Shown: positions 9,770 through 18,303 of the stretch, piece after piece
Position numbering within the stretch: position 1 is the stretch's first letter
How the letters are laid out: each line of letters begins with the position of its first letter
Origin: Acidobacteriota bacterium
GTDB taxonomy: Bacteria > Acidobacteriota > UBA6911 > JACOSC01
Direction of reading: 5' to 3'
Assembly (NCBI GenBank): GCA_016179055.1
Contig: JACOSC010000043.1
Location: 1 to 38,307, forward strand
Length of the DNA: 38,307 bases
Notes under the pieces: model-generated
Database searches by the model: none
Told to the model about the DNA's origin: nothing
Seen by the model: the letters and a program-made list of their open reading frames with translations, nothing else
Made by a program: the position numbers and the translations under genes

Positions 9770-9886
9770 ATGCTCATCTTGGATACAGACCACGTTTCTC
9801 TCTTTCAAAGGGATCATCCTCAGGTCGTGACCCGCGTCCTGGCCGAACCGCCGCAGGAATTGGCTACCTCTATTATAAAGTATTAA
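9770..9886 (+). pseudogene. Truncated VapC-family PIN-domain toxin
   Basis: ATG 9770 opens a 38-codon frame beginning MLILDTDHVSLFQRDHPQVV. This is the N-terminus of a VapC PIN-domain ribonuclease, with the first metal-binding Asp in LDTDH. Homology runs to ELATSII, exactly where intact proteins continue toward the next acidic residue. The frame then hits TAA within three codons and the following DNA is unrelated and AT-rich. About two thirds of the toxin, including the remaining catalytic acidic residues, is missing, so it cannot be an active nuclease. Confidence 0.75.
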
Positions 9887-10410
9887 AAATTGGCCATTAT
9901 TATAGATGGCGACCCATTTTATTTTTTGCCGAGGTCATTTTGAAAATCATTTTTCTCATTTTTTGAATACCGGTCGTTGTTCGATAAAATTTGAGGTCGA
10001 GCCTAGGACTGTACCGGGGGAAATTTAAGTGCGTTTCCACTACCTGTCACACCATGCCACGCTACGTTGACATTCTTGCCGGGGGGAGTATGATGAGGGC
10101 GTACATTAGTCTGCGGTGGCCTAAGCTCGAGTTGAACTTTATGGGTTTATCGCCTGGTTTAGGGCCATCGAAAGCTCATAGCCTTGTTACCAACATCGGA
10201 ATTCTAGGCTATAGCCAGTGCACCAGCCCGTGATGGACAAGTGAGGCGGAGAAGGCGCGTTTGGGGCCGTTCGACAATGCGCCACCTTTAACGGCACAAT
10301 AAATCCCCCGCTCCCGTTAGCGTTCTTGCGAGCCCTTCCCTAAGCCGCGCCGGACATGTCAAGTCGCCATGCAAATTGTACAACAAACATGTTTAGGGAG
10401 AAATCAAATC
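9887..10410. other. Gene-poor region before the beta-propeller genes
   Basis: An AT-rich first part (9887-9980) is followed by mixed sequence. An 80-codon plus-strand frame at 9991-10233 has no ribosome binding site and no recognisable features, so I do not call it. The leader of the YVTN gene starts after about 10330; no clear -35/-10 pair is visible. Confidence 0.3.
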
Positions 10411-11397
10411 ATGCGAATGAAAAGGAGCGCGTTTGTTACGACGTTGGCGAGAGTCATTTGTTCGCTGTCGCTGTTCTTAGGCTGTTTGGCGACAACGGGG
10501 CAAGCAGGTTCGCTGGCCTACGTCAGCAGCGACACCCATGTGCTGGTGATTGACATTGAGGCGGGTAAGACGGTGGCGGCGATCCCCGTATTTGGCGGAA
10601 CGGACGCCATCGGCTTTACACCAGATGGAGCGCGTGCCTACGTTATGAATCCGGGCGCGTATGGCATCACGGTCATCGATACGAAAAGCGCCACCGTCAT
10701 GGACAGCATACCACTAGGGGAATTAAACATTCGCCCCAGTTGGCTGGCCATTACCCCCGACGGCGCGCGCGTCTATGCCTCTATCGCTCCTGGCAACAGT
10801 ATTGATGTCATCGAGACCGATAACAACGCAGTTATCGCCACGCTGCCCGCGCTATCAAACCCATACGGGATCGGTATTGCGCCAGATGGAACTCGCGCGT
10901 ATGTCGTCCATACTGTCTCCGATAAGATTTCGGTGATCGACGTTGGAACTAATACCATCATTGATGATGTGCTCGTTGGCCGTGAGCCTCGGCATGTGGC
11001 GGTTTCTCCAGAAGGAGATTTTGCCTATGTGAGTTCCGGAGACCGAATCGTCTGGATCATCGACACGACAACCAACACCGTGGCCGATTTTATTCTCCTG
11101 GAAAATCCTATGAGTTATCCCGTTGAGATAGCGGTCACGCCGGATGGCGCATTTGTTTACGTGGCCAACCTCAGGGCCGGCACGGTTTCAGTAATCAATG
11201 CGAAAACGCGTACCCTAGCCGCCACCGTAGGCGTTGGGCAGGCTCCTCGTGGTTTGCAAATATCTCCCGACGGGGCCATAGCCCTCGTGGCCAATTATGA
11301 TTCCAGTTCCCTCTCGGTTATCGACACACGAACCCACGGGGTCATCGATACAATCAATGTTGACGTTCGCCCGCGGGCGATTGCCTTCAGCCCATGA
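10411..11397 (+). CDS. Exported seven-bladed YVTN/40-residue beta-propeller protein
   Basis: The start is ATG 10411, preceded by AGGGAG at a good distance; an upstream in-frame ATG at 10369 lacks this. The 328-residue product begins with MRMKR and a hydrophobic stretch ending TTGQA, a signal peptide with a likely signal peptidase I site. It then shows seven repeats of about 42 residues with the pattern P..[IV]A[IV][TS]PDG..AYV......[IV].VID..T, closing with a lone PRAIAFSP strand that would complete blade 1. Such YVTN propellers are binding scaffolds of the periplasm or cell surface; no catalytic residues are evident and the ligand is unknown. It is the first of three consecutive plus-strand propeller loci. 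Confidence 0.85.
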   Translation: MRMKRSAFVTTLARVICSLSLFLGCLATTGQAGSLAYVSSDTHVLVIDIEAGKTVAAIPVFGGTDAIGFTPDGARAYVMNPGAYGITVIDTKSATVMDSIPLGELNIRPSWLAITPDGARVYASIAPGNSIDVIETDNNAVIATLPALSNPYGIGIAPDGTRAYVVHTVSDKISVIDVGTNTIIDDVLVGREPRHVAVSPEGDFAYVSSGDRIVWIIDTTTNTVADFILLENPMSYPVEIAVTPDGAFVYVANLRAGTVSVINAKTRTLAATVGVGQAPRGLQISPDGAIALVANYDSSSLSVIDTRTHGVIDTINVDVRPRAIAFSP

Positions 11398-11580
11398 ACA
11401 TTTCGACGCGGCGCCTGCACACTCAGGCAAGCCCCATGTCCAGGAACACTCGCCATGGCGCCTGAGGACCCGCGCATTTTCAGTTTTGGAGAATGGGATA
11501 AGAGTAACCCCGTATTCACCTGAGGAGTCGTTCATGCGCCCTGTGGGCGCACCACGACGTATGAAAATAGCAACGATACC

Positions 11581-11628
11581 CCTGGGAGCGCCGGCATCCT
11601 TGCCGGCAAGGATGCCGGCGCTCCCAGG
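11581..11628. repeat. Perfect 48-base palindrome
   Basis: CCTGGGAGCGCCGGCATCCT continues through TGCC to an exact reverse-complement second half, giving 24 base pairs with no mismatch and no loop. It lies in the 250-base gap between the YVTN and first WD40 genes, 20 bases before the next ribosome binding site. The inner GCCGGCATCCTTGCCGGC core resembles dispersed REP-like repeats seen in many environmental bacterial genomes (established pattern, recalled, not searched). As RNA it would form a very stable hairpin and could separate expression of the two genes. Confidence 0.8.
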
Positions 11629-11647
11629 TATTTCAAGGGAGGAGATT

Positions 11648-13567
11648 ATGCCTTGTAGATTAGTTTTCCATCGTATCAATAAGCTGATCATTATTCCGTT
11701 GCTGCTGGCCTGTATAACCTCCTGTCCACGGACTTGGGCGGCGTGTGGACCCGGTGAAAATTGGGAGGAATTAAAAATCATGGGAATGGGTACGGTCGAT
11801 AAAATCGTTTTTAGCCCAACGCGCGCTCAGATGGCGGTGGCCGGATCGCGCGGCGTTGTCCTTTGGGATATGGAGAACATGCAGACCTTGCGAGTGCTGG
11901 CCGGCCACATAGGCGGGGCCGTATCCGCCGATTGGTCGCCGGAGGGTGACAAAATCGCCAGTGCCGGAAGCGGGTATGACAAGACTATCAAGATCTGGAA
12001 AGCGGATTCCGGTGCGCTGCTGCAAACGATAGAATCCAACGATGCTAACTACACGGCGATAGCGTGGTCACCGGATGGTACGAAGATCGCCAGTAGCATG
12101 AGTAATGGCAAGGTCCAGATTTGGGATGCGGATTCGGGCACTCTTCTCCGCGAGCTGATCGGCCACACCGCCATGGTTTCTTCCGTATCCTGGTCGCCCG
12201 ATGGATCCCGGCTGGTCAGTGGCTCGTCGGATAATACGCTCAAGATCTGGGATGTTGAAACAGGAACCGTTGAAATAAACATCATGGCGGATCATGTTAA
12301 GTATATAACCTCGGCATCGTGGTCACCAGACGGGTCAAAGATCGCTTCGACCGGCGGAAGGCATTGCCCTCTTCGCTGCGCTTATGATTTGACGATTAAG
12401 CTGTGGGCGGCCGACTCTGGTCGGCAATTACGAGTTCTTTCGGGAAACACGCAGTGGGTAACCTATGCGGCATGGTCCCCTGATGGCACGCAGATTGCCA
12501 GCGCGTCTTATGACGGCGCCAGCAAGGTATGGGACGTCGACACCGGCACGCTCCTACGGTCGCTTCCACACTCCACCGGGCCTGTCAACGCCGTGGCGTG
12601 GTCTACCGTGGCGTCTCAGATCGTCACGGCGGCGACCGCCGATGCCAGTATCAAAGTGTGGGATACCGCGTCGAGTGACCTGATCGAAACGCTGACGGAA
12701 CATAATGGCAAAGTGTATTCGATAGCTTGGTCTCCAAATGGGTCAACGCTGGCTAGCGGGGCGTACTCATCCGACAGAACCATCAGGATCTGGAATACGG
12801 ATACAGGCGCCGAGATCCGCTCCTGGGTGACGGCCAGTTTTTTGAGCACGATCGTTGCATGGTCTCCCAACGCCGAGCGGCTTGCCAGCGCCGGTGGAGT
12901 GAGCGCGCAGATATGGGATCCCGAAACCGGCGAGCAGATTTGGGTATTAGACGATGCTAGCCTGTATTCGACAACAATGGTTAACTGGTCGCCGGATAGC
13001 TCGAGGGTTGCTGTCTATGTTTCCGGTCATTATAAGATCACGATTTGGAACGTGGGTGCCGGTATTCTCCTCCTAACCATACCGCAAGTTTATACTGGGA
13101 CGATCGCTTGGTCGCCGGACGGCTTGACCATAGCCTCCGCCTCGGATTCAATCAAGATTTGGGATGTTGCCAGGGGCGTGTTGGTCTCAAGCTTTGGTGA
13201 AAGGCTTGGAGTGGTTTATAGCATCGATTGGTCGCCCGACAGCTCAAAGATTGTTATTGGCACTACCGGCACAAACCCAACGCTTCAAATATGGGACGTG
13301 CTGACTGGAACCTTGCTGCGGGTGTTGCCAGGGCCTATCGATAACTTGAGTCCCGTGGCCTGGTCGCCCGATGGCTCAAAAATCGCAAGCGCCTCAAGTC
13401 GGACAGAAAGTGTGATTAAGATCTGGGACGCCCAGGCAGGAACTCTACTGCAAACTCTGCGCGGGCATTTGGGTACCGTCAATTCCGTGAAATGGTCCAG
13501 CGATGGGTGTACTCTGGCCTCGGGATCGGCGGATGGAACTATTCGGATTTGGGGGAGCCGCGAGTGA
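11648..13567 (+). CDS. Exported WD40 protein with 14 blades (two propellers)
   Basis: The ATG at 11648 follows GGAGGAGATT and opens onto MPCRLVF, a basic start and the hydrophobic run IIIPLLLACITS. This is a signal peptide, either signal peptidase I type before CGPGEN or possibly a lipoprotein (LLAC). The 639-residue product contains 14 WD40 repeats of the form W[SA]PDGSKIASGS...TIKIWD..TG.LL..L, enough for two seven-bladed propellers. The last repeat stops at RIWGSRE without its outer strand, and the N-terminus (WEELKIMG) supplies that strand: the usual velcro closure. Function is probably protein or ligand binding outside the cytoplasm. A WD40 protein with a signal peptide is unusual in bacteria. 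It is paralogous to the next locus. Confidence 0.85.
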   Translation: MPCRLVFHRINKLIIIPLLLACITSCPRTWAACGPGENWEELKIMGMGTVDKIVFSPTRAQMAVAGSRGVVLWDMENMQTLRVLAGHIGGAVSADWSPEGDKIASAGSGYDKTIKIWKADSGALLQTIESNDANYTAIAWSPDGTKIASSMSNGKVQIWDADSGTLLRELIGHTAMVSSVSWSPDGSRLVSGSSDNTLKIWDVETGTVEINIMADHVKYITSASWSPDGSKIASTGGRHCPLRCAYDLTIKLWAADSGRQLRVLSGNTQWVTYAAWSPDGTQIASASYDGASKVWDVDTGTLLRSLPHSTGPVNAVAWSTVASQIVTAATADASIKVWDTASSDLIETLTEHNGKVYSIAWSPNGSTLASGAYSSDRTIRIWNTDTGAEIRSWVTASFLSTIVAWSPNAERLASAGGVSAQIWDPETGEQIWVLDDASLYSTTMVNWSPDSSRVAVYVSGHYKITIWNVGAGILLLTIPQVYTGTIAWSPDGLTIASASDSIKIWDVARGVLVSSFGERLGVVYSIDWSPDSSKIVIGTTGTNPTLQIWDVLTGTLLRVLPGPIDNLSPVAWSPDGSKIASASSRTESVIKIWDAQAGTLLQTLRGHLGTVNSVKWSSDGCTLASGSADGTIRIWGSRE

Positions 13568-13700
13568 AGGCTTCATCGCCAATATGGCGAAGTGGCTGGC
13601 ATTGGCTAAGCTACCGCAGGCGATGCCGTACTGCCGGCTTCTAATCTTTTCTTCATGGCAGTTCCTGTTGCGTAATCGTTTATGAAAGGGTCAAACCATT

Positions 13701-15434
13701 ATGCTGAAGAAAATCAAACGGACAGTCTGTCGATATATCCTCATGGCCATGCCGGCTTGGCTTTGCGTACAGGGTGTATGCCTTGCCACCACGACCTGCG
13801 TAGACATGGAGGGTTGGCAAACCATTCAGGTCCTGGGATACGGTGAGCTAAGCAAGATCGCCTATAGCCCGATCGGCGACCGAGTGGCCGCGGCCAGCAG
13901 TGTGGGTATCGTCCTATGGGATGTTGAGCGCGGCGCCGTAGACAGAGTGATCCCCGGGGAAGCCAATGGGGTCGTGTCGGTTATTTGGTCGCCGGATGGA
14001 ACGAAGCTCGCCGCCGGTTTGCGCGATAGGACGATTAGGATTTGGGAAGCCAAGACCGGGGTCCTTTTAAGAACATTAATCGGGCATACCAACTTGGTGG
14101 TGTCCTTGGCATGGTTGATCGATGGATCGAAGATTGCCAGCGGATCCCACGATCGAACCATCAAAATTTGGGAGGCTGAGACGGGCACGTTGATACGGAC
14201 CATTGACGGTCATACCGATTATGTATCCGGTGTGTCGTGGTCGCCCGATGGATTGAAAATCGCCAGCAGTTCGTTTGATCAAACGGTCAAAGTGTGGGAT
14301 GTTGAATCGGGAAAGACTATACGAACTCTGGGTCGCTTGCTGTTCCGCGCTTTGTATGTGGCTTGGTCCCCAGATGGATCAAAGATCGCGGCTGGGTATG
14401 ACCATAATTCCATCCAAATATGGGATGCCGAAAGTGGATCATTGCTTAGGCAGCTCGTAGGTAATCCTGATATACAGTTTATCGCATGGTCGCCCGACAG
14501 TCAGAAGATCGCAGCCGGCCCAAAATATCCTCCAGTTACAATATTTGATGTGGCCACCGGCGCTATTTTAAGAACATTCGAAGTCCCTTCAACACAAGTC
14601 TTGTCCATTACAGGGTCCCCCGATGGGTCTAAGTTGGCGAGCGGAGCCGAAGACCGCGACATTGCGCTATGGGATGTTGCCACCGGAACCATTTTAAGGA
14701 CGCTTCCGCAGCCGCGCGGCAACGTGTATGCCTTGGCGTGGTCGCCCGACGGCTCGATGATCGCCAGTGGAGATCGGGACCGGAATATTAAGATATGGGA
14801 TGCCGACAGTGGCAGACTTATCAGACTCATCTCCGGACATGGCAGTGAGGTGATCGCAGTAACTTGGTCGCCCGACAGCCGAAGACTTGCCAGCGGTTCT
14901 TCCTACAGCGAAAATGCTATTCGGATTTGGGATGTCGAAAGCGGGACGCTCCTGCGAGAGCTGACAGCGGGGCCCAACGCCATGCTCCTTGTGAGTTGGT
15001 CGCCGGATGGTTCGAAAATTGCCGGCGGCTCTTCGTCCCAGGGCAATAGCCTCAAACTTTGGGATGCCAAGACCGGGGCCTTATTGCGAACCCTCCAAGC
15101 GCACACTTCCCCAGTGACGGGGGCGGCCTGGTCGCCCGATGGCGCACAAATCGCGACCAGCTCCTCCGATCAAACAATCAAGATTTGGGACTCGGAAACC
15201 GGCGCTGTCTTACGAACCATTCGTGGCCATTCAGAAAGTGTGAGATCGGTGGCGTGGTCGCCGGATGGGTTGAACATCGTTAGCGGCTCGTGGGATAAGA
15301 CGGTCAGGGTCTGGGAAGTCGCCACTGGGACGCTCTTAAGAACACTGACCGCGCACTCATCGTCGGTGAGGGGGGTAATCTGGTTGCCGAGAGGATCGAA
15401 AATCGCTAGCCTGGATTTCCACGGAGGGAGTTGA
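13701..15434 (+). pseudogene. Exported WD40 protein, N-terminal part of a split 21-blade gene
   Basis: The ATG at 13701 follows GAAAGGG and begins MLKKIKR plus a hydrophobic stretch (signal peptide, probable cleavage before TTTCVDM). The N-terminal CVDMEGWQTIQVLGYG matches the preceding paralogue. Twelve complete WD40 repeats follow. The thirteenth breaks off after GSKIAS, reading LDFHGGS and a stop at 15432-15434. The matching continuation is found from 15534. Because the C-terminal fragment ends in an unclosed blade (IWGD) and this fragment begins with the free outer strand, the two were almost certainly one gene of about 930 codons. The 577-residue product may still be made and exported, but it cannot close its last propeller. 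Confidence 0.75.
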
Positions 15435-15533
15435 CCTAACAAAACGTACTGTGAATTTGCGAAATTCAAGGGAAATTAACATGAATCGGTTAACGAATTA
15501 GTGAAACTCGTCCCCATTATGTAACTTATTTGA
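15413..15533. other. Interruption inside WD40 blade 13
   Basis: About 120 bases separate the last recognisable WD40 codons of the upstream part (KIAS, ending about 15412) from TGGGAT at 15534, where blade 13 resumes. An intact blade needs only about 27 bases here, so roughly 95 are extra. The segment is more AT-rich than the flanking repeats and has stops in the frames of both parts (TGA 15432, TGA 15531). It contains a small inverted repeat (GAATTTGCGAAATTC) and a tiny frame ATG-AAT-CGG-TTA-ACG-AAT-TAG preceded by AAGGGA. Its origin is not recognised. Confidence 0.6.
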
Positions 15534-16562
15534 TGGGATTGCCATGATGCCGATACCGGCTATCAGATCAGAACGCTCACCGGTTATGGATCAGTGAAGT
15601 CTGTCGGCTGGTCAAGCGATGGTTCGAAGATCGCCAGTGGCGCCCTGAATCAGACCATCGGCCTATGGGACGTCGAGTCCGGCACCGGCCTGAGAACCTT
15701 AACCGGACACATGCCCTCCGTATGGTCTGTGGCTTGGTCGCCGGATCGTTCTAAGATCGCCGCGGGTGTCGACGACAAGACGGTTAAAATTTGGAATTCT
15801 ACCACCGGCGCCATCATGAAGACCCTAATAGGGCATACGGCCGCGGTCTGGTCGACGGATTGGTCGGCCGATGGTTCGAAGATCGCCAGTGGTTCTGCGG
15901 ACGCCACGATACGAATCTGGGATGGCAATACCGGCTTTCTGATCAGGACACTTACCGGACACGTCGCCAAAGTCAGCGCCGTGCGCTGGTCGCCGGACGG
16001 ATCTCAGATCGTCAGCGGCTCACTCGATCGCACGCTACGAATTTGGAATGCCGAAAGCGGAATCGTCATGAGAACCATACGAGGGCACAATCTGCCGGTG
16101 TGGTCGGTAGCCTGGTCATCGGATGGGTCGAAGTTGGCGAGCAGCTCTTTAGACGGAACGATTAAGATCTGGGACGCAAGAACCGGAGAGCTCCGGGCGA
16201 CGTTTTCGAGAAACACCTCAGAGAGGCATCTGGCTTGGTCGCCGAATGGCGCATTTCTGGCGAGCGCGGCTGGCGACCGATCCCATTCAGTGGCCATTTG
16301 GGATGCCAACAACGGCACCATTGTCCGAACACTTACCGGCCACGATGGTTGGGTATTTTCATTGGCTTGGTCGGTCGATGGCTCCAAGCTTGCCAGTGGT
16401 TCCGGCGATCGCACGGTCAAAATCTGGCAAGTCAACGACGGTACGCTCTTGAAAACCTTCAGCGGGCATTCCGGCGAGGTATGGTCAGTCGCATGGTCGC
16501 CTGACGGTTGCGGTCTGGTTTCTGGATCTGCGGACGGGTCTGCGAGAATCTGGGGTGATTGA
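15534..16562 (+). pseudogene. C-terminal part of the split WD40 gene (end of blade 13 plus eight blades)
   Basis: Right after an in-frame TGA (15531) the reading frame shows WDCHDADTGYQIRTL, the end of a WD40 repeat, then eight complete repeats finishing with SARIWGD and TGA. No signal peptide is present. The first possible start, GTG 15594, has no ribosome binding site, so independent expression is doubtful. Added to the upstream part this gives 12 + 1 + 8 = 21 blades, exactly three seven-bladed propellers. The repeat codons are highly alike at the DNA level (GGTTCGAAGATCGCCAGTGG-type blocks), as expected if repeats are exchanged by recombination. Confidence 0.75.
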
Positions 16563-16639
16563 CCGTAGGATGTTACATAAGAAATCCATGGACGTTCTCG
16601 CGCTCCGGCGTCATGAAGGATGCCAATTCAGCGACTTCG

Positions 16640-16661
16640 TATTTCAGACTCGTCTGAAATA
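16640..16661. terminator. Hairpin between convergent genes
   Basis: TATTTCAGA-CTCG-TCTGAAATA forms a perfect nine-base-pair stem with a four-base loop, midway between the convergent WD40 and inositol-monophosphatase genes. There is no U-tract on either side, so it is at best a weak bidirectional terminator. Confidence 0.45.
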
Positions 16662-16686
16662 GTCAACGCGGTTTAGTCAAGCGCGG

Positions 16687-17478
16687 TTAGACGGCTAGGG
16701 CTCGGGCGATTAGGTCGCGATGAAACGGCCCGTTAGAGGCGATGACCCCGCGTCCAAATGGGTTCCATGGTTGGTCGGTGAAATCATGAATGGCTCCGCC
16801 GGCTTCCCGCACGATCAATCCGCCCGCTGCTACATCCCAGGGATTCACATCCGGATCGACAAAGGCGTCAAAACGGCCCGCCGCTACGTAACAAAGGGAT
16901 AGCGCGCTGCTTTCATTGACGCGTATACGAAAGGACGCCGGCGGCGCCAGTTGGTTGATCAGTGCCATACCGGACTTCTGCCCCTGCGGGTCGGAAAAAT
17001 TGGCGCCGATGCAAACAATCGCCCGCTGCAGCGCGTCGATGGAGGCTACTTTGATGGGATGGGTATTGAGATAAGCGCCTTTGCCTTCTTCAGCAAAGAA
17101 TAGTTCGCTGTTATAAGGATTGTAGACTACGCCCAGCACGGGTTGATTTTGATGAACCAAAGCGATCGAAACGGAAAACACCGGATTGCCCTTAAGAAAA
17201 TTTGTCGTGCCGTCCAACGGATCGACAATCCATGTGTGCTCGGAATTTACGCTCTTTTCCTCGAGCTCTTCGGAAAGGATGTTATGCTCCGGATACTGCA
17301 AATCAATTTGCTCGCGAATGTACTCGTCCGACTCCAGATCAGCTCGCGTGAGCACGCCGCTTGATTCTCGCATCTCATAATCAACGACTTTGCCGTAATA
17401 ACGCATGAGTAAGTTACCGGCGGCGCGGCTGACCTCAATGGCAAAGTTTAACTCATCACTGGTTCTGATGGAATTCAT
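16687..17478 (-). CDS. Inositol monophosphatase family protein (SuhB-like)
   Basis: A magnesium-dependent, lithium-sensitive-type phosphatase of small phosphorylated sugars. From the ATG at 17478 the product is 263 residues, normal for the family; GGGGGTG lies 9 bases upstream, and a longer in-frame start at 17538 lacks support. Metal ligands are visible as E70/E71 in LSEE, the D86-P-L-D89-G-T motif and the C-terminal WD motif in NPWDVAAGGLIVREAGG. Members act on myo-inositol-1-phosphate, fructose-1,6-bisphosphate, histidinol phosphate or as SuhB in rRNA antitermination. The sequence alone does not decide between these. Confidence 0.88.
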   Translation of the reverse strand: MNSIRTSDELNFAIEVSRAAGNLLMRYYGKVVDYEMRESSGVLTRADLESDEYIREQIDLQYPEHNILSEELEEKSVNSEHTWIVDPLDGTTNFLKGNPVFSVSIALVHQNQPVLGVVYNPYNSELFFAEEGKGAYLNTHPIKVASIDALQRAIVCIGANFSDPQGQKSGMALINQLAPPASFRIRVNESSALSLCYVAAGRFDAFVDPDVNPWDVAAGGLIVREAGGAIHDFTDQPWNPFGRGVIASNGPFHRDLIARALAV

Positions 17479-17640
17479 TCGCTTTTCACCCCCTGTTATC
17501 TTGTAACTGAAAGAACCCCTGAAACGACTTTCCCTCAATTTTCAGCCGAACTTCGCTTTGACAACCCGTTACGATCGTAAATCCGTTTTTTATGTTAGCA
17601 GAAATATCCGTTTCGATGCTACTGTTTCTTTACTAAACGG

Positions 17641-18106
17641 CTGAGATTCGATCATAAGCCTATCAAAAAGTAGCGGAGCCGGACCCGCACGATCCTTTCG
17701 TCCCCACCACTTCGAGGGGGCACCCCGCCATAGCCCGAAGCTGGTTCGCGTAGCTCTGAAGGAGCGGGCTATAATAGCCAGGGGCAAGCGCAGCGCCGCC
17801 CCTGGTATGTAAGATTATATAAGTTACAAGCCTTGAAAGGGCGGGATACCCTTCTGCTCGATGAATACGATGGAAGAAATCGACGGCGGCCTAGGAATTG
17901 ATCTCCATTAGTACGCCCTTTCAGGGCTTGCGATCTAGGGACGCTTTCTTTCCAGGGGCTGCGCTTCGCTTGCCCCTGGCTATTATAGCTCGCTCCTTCG
18001 GAGCTTTGGGTTGTAAGTGGTACCCCACTCCCTACAAATGTCCAAAACCCAGGACCCCGCGGGACTGGATTTTGGCATCCGCGCGCTTCTTATGATCGAA
18101 TTTCAG
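17641..18106. mobile_element. Family B element enlarged by a composite palindrome
   Basis: The ends CTGAGATTCGATCATAAG (17641-17658) and CTTATGATCGAATTTCAG (18089-18106) are the family B ends. Both inner flanks match the 95-base copy at 7946-8040, so about 370 bases were gained. The gained part is again a nested palindrome. On the left it has a CCAGGGGC/GCCCCTGG hairpin (17778-17805) preceded by GCTATAATAG; on the right its mirror (17952-17996) followed by CTATTATAGC. The inner pair is CCTTGAAAGGGC near 17832 and GCCCTTTCAGGGC near 17916. No protein is encoded. The element fills the gap between the divergent inositol-monophosphatase and symporter genes. Confidence 0.7.
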
Positions 18107-18267
18107 GAGACAATCTCGGGCGCTTGCAATCTTTCAGCAACCCGGTACAATGATGGTGCGTTGTAGCCGTTACGCATCAGCGCGCTCGCCATCAGTTCTT
18201 CATAACAAAGATGAGGACGCGCCACATTAAGATGAAAGTAGCGGGGAAGGGTTCTTAAATCCGCCAT
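18103..18267 (-). CDS. Possible 54-residue protein whose stop lies in a repeat end
   Basis: On the minus strand ATG 18267 opens a frame reading MADLRTLPRYFHLNVARPHL, then CYEELMASALMRNGYNAPSL and a helical-looking tail, ending in TGA at 18105-18103. The composition looks like a folded, helical protein. The stop codon is formed inside the terminal repeat of the adjoining family B element, so the frame may be the N-terminal part of a longer gene cut by that insertion. There is no good ribosome binding site. I do not recognise the family; it may also be chance. Confidence 0.3.
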   Translation of the reverse strand: MADLRTLPRYFHLNVARPHLCYEELMASALMRNGYNAPSLYRVAERLQAPEIVS

Positions 18268-18303
18268 CCACATAAGTCATACGCATTTTCAGAGGGCCGC
18301 GGC

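Noticed and set aside
9991..10233. 80-codon plus-strand frame
   Set aside because: No ribosome binding site, unusual composition and no recognisable family.
11297..11647. Upstream in-frame extension of the first WD40 gene
   Set aside because: It would read through the 48-base palindrome and overlap the YVTN gene; the ATG at 11648 has a good binding site and begins a signal peptide.
13862..16435. Many minus-strand frames opposite the WD40 genes
   Set aside because: They recur with the WD40 period and are reverse readings of the repeated codons.
10411..16562. CRISPR-like regular repetition
   Set aside because: The regular DNA repetition is in coding frame with about 126-base period and encodes WD40 blades; no short repeats with unique spacers were seen.
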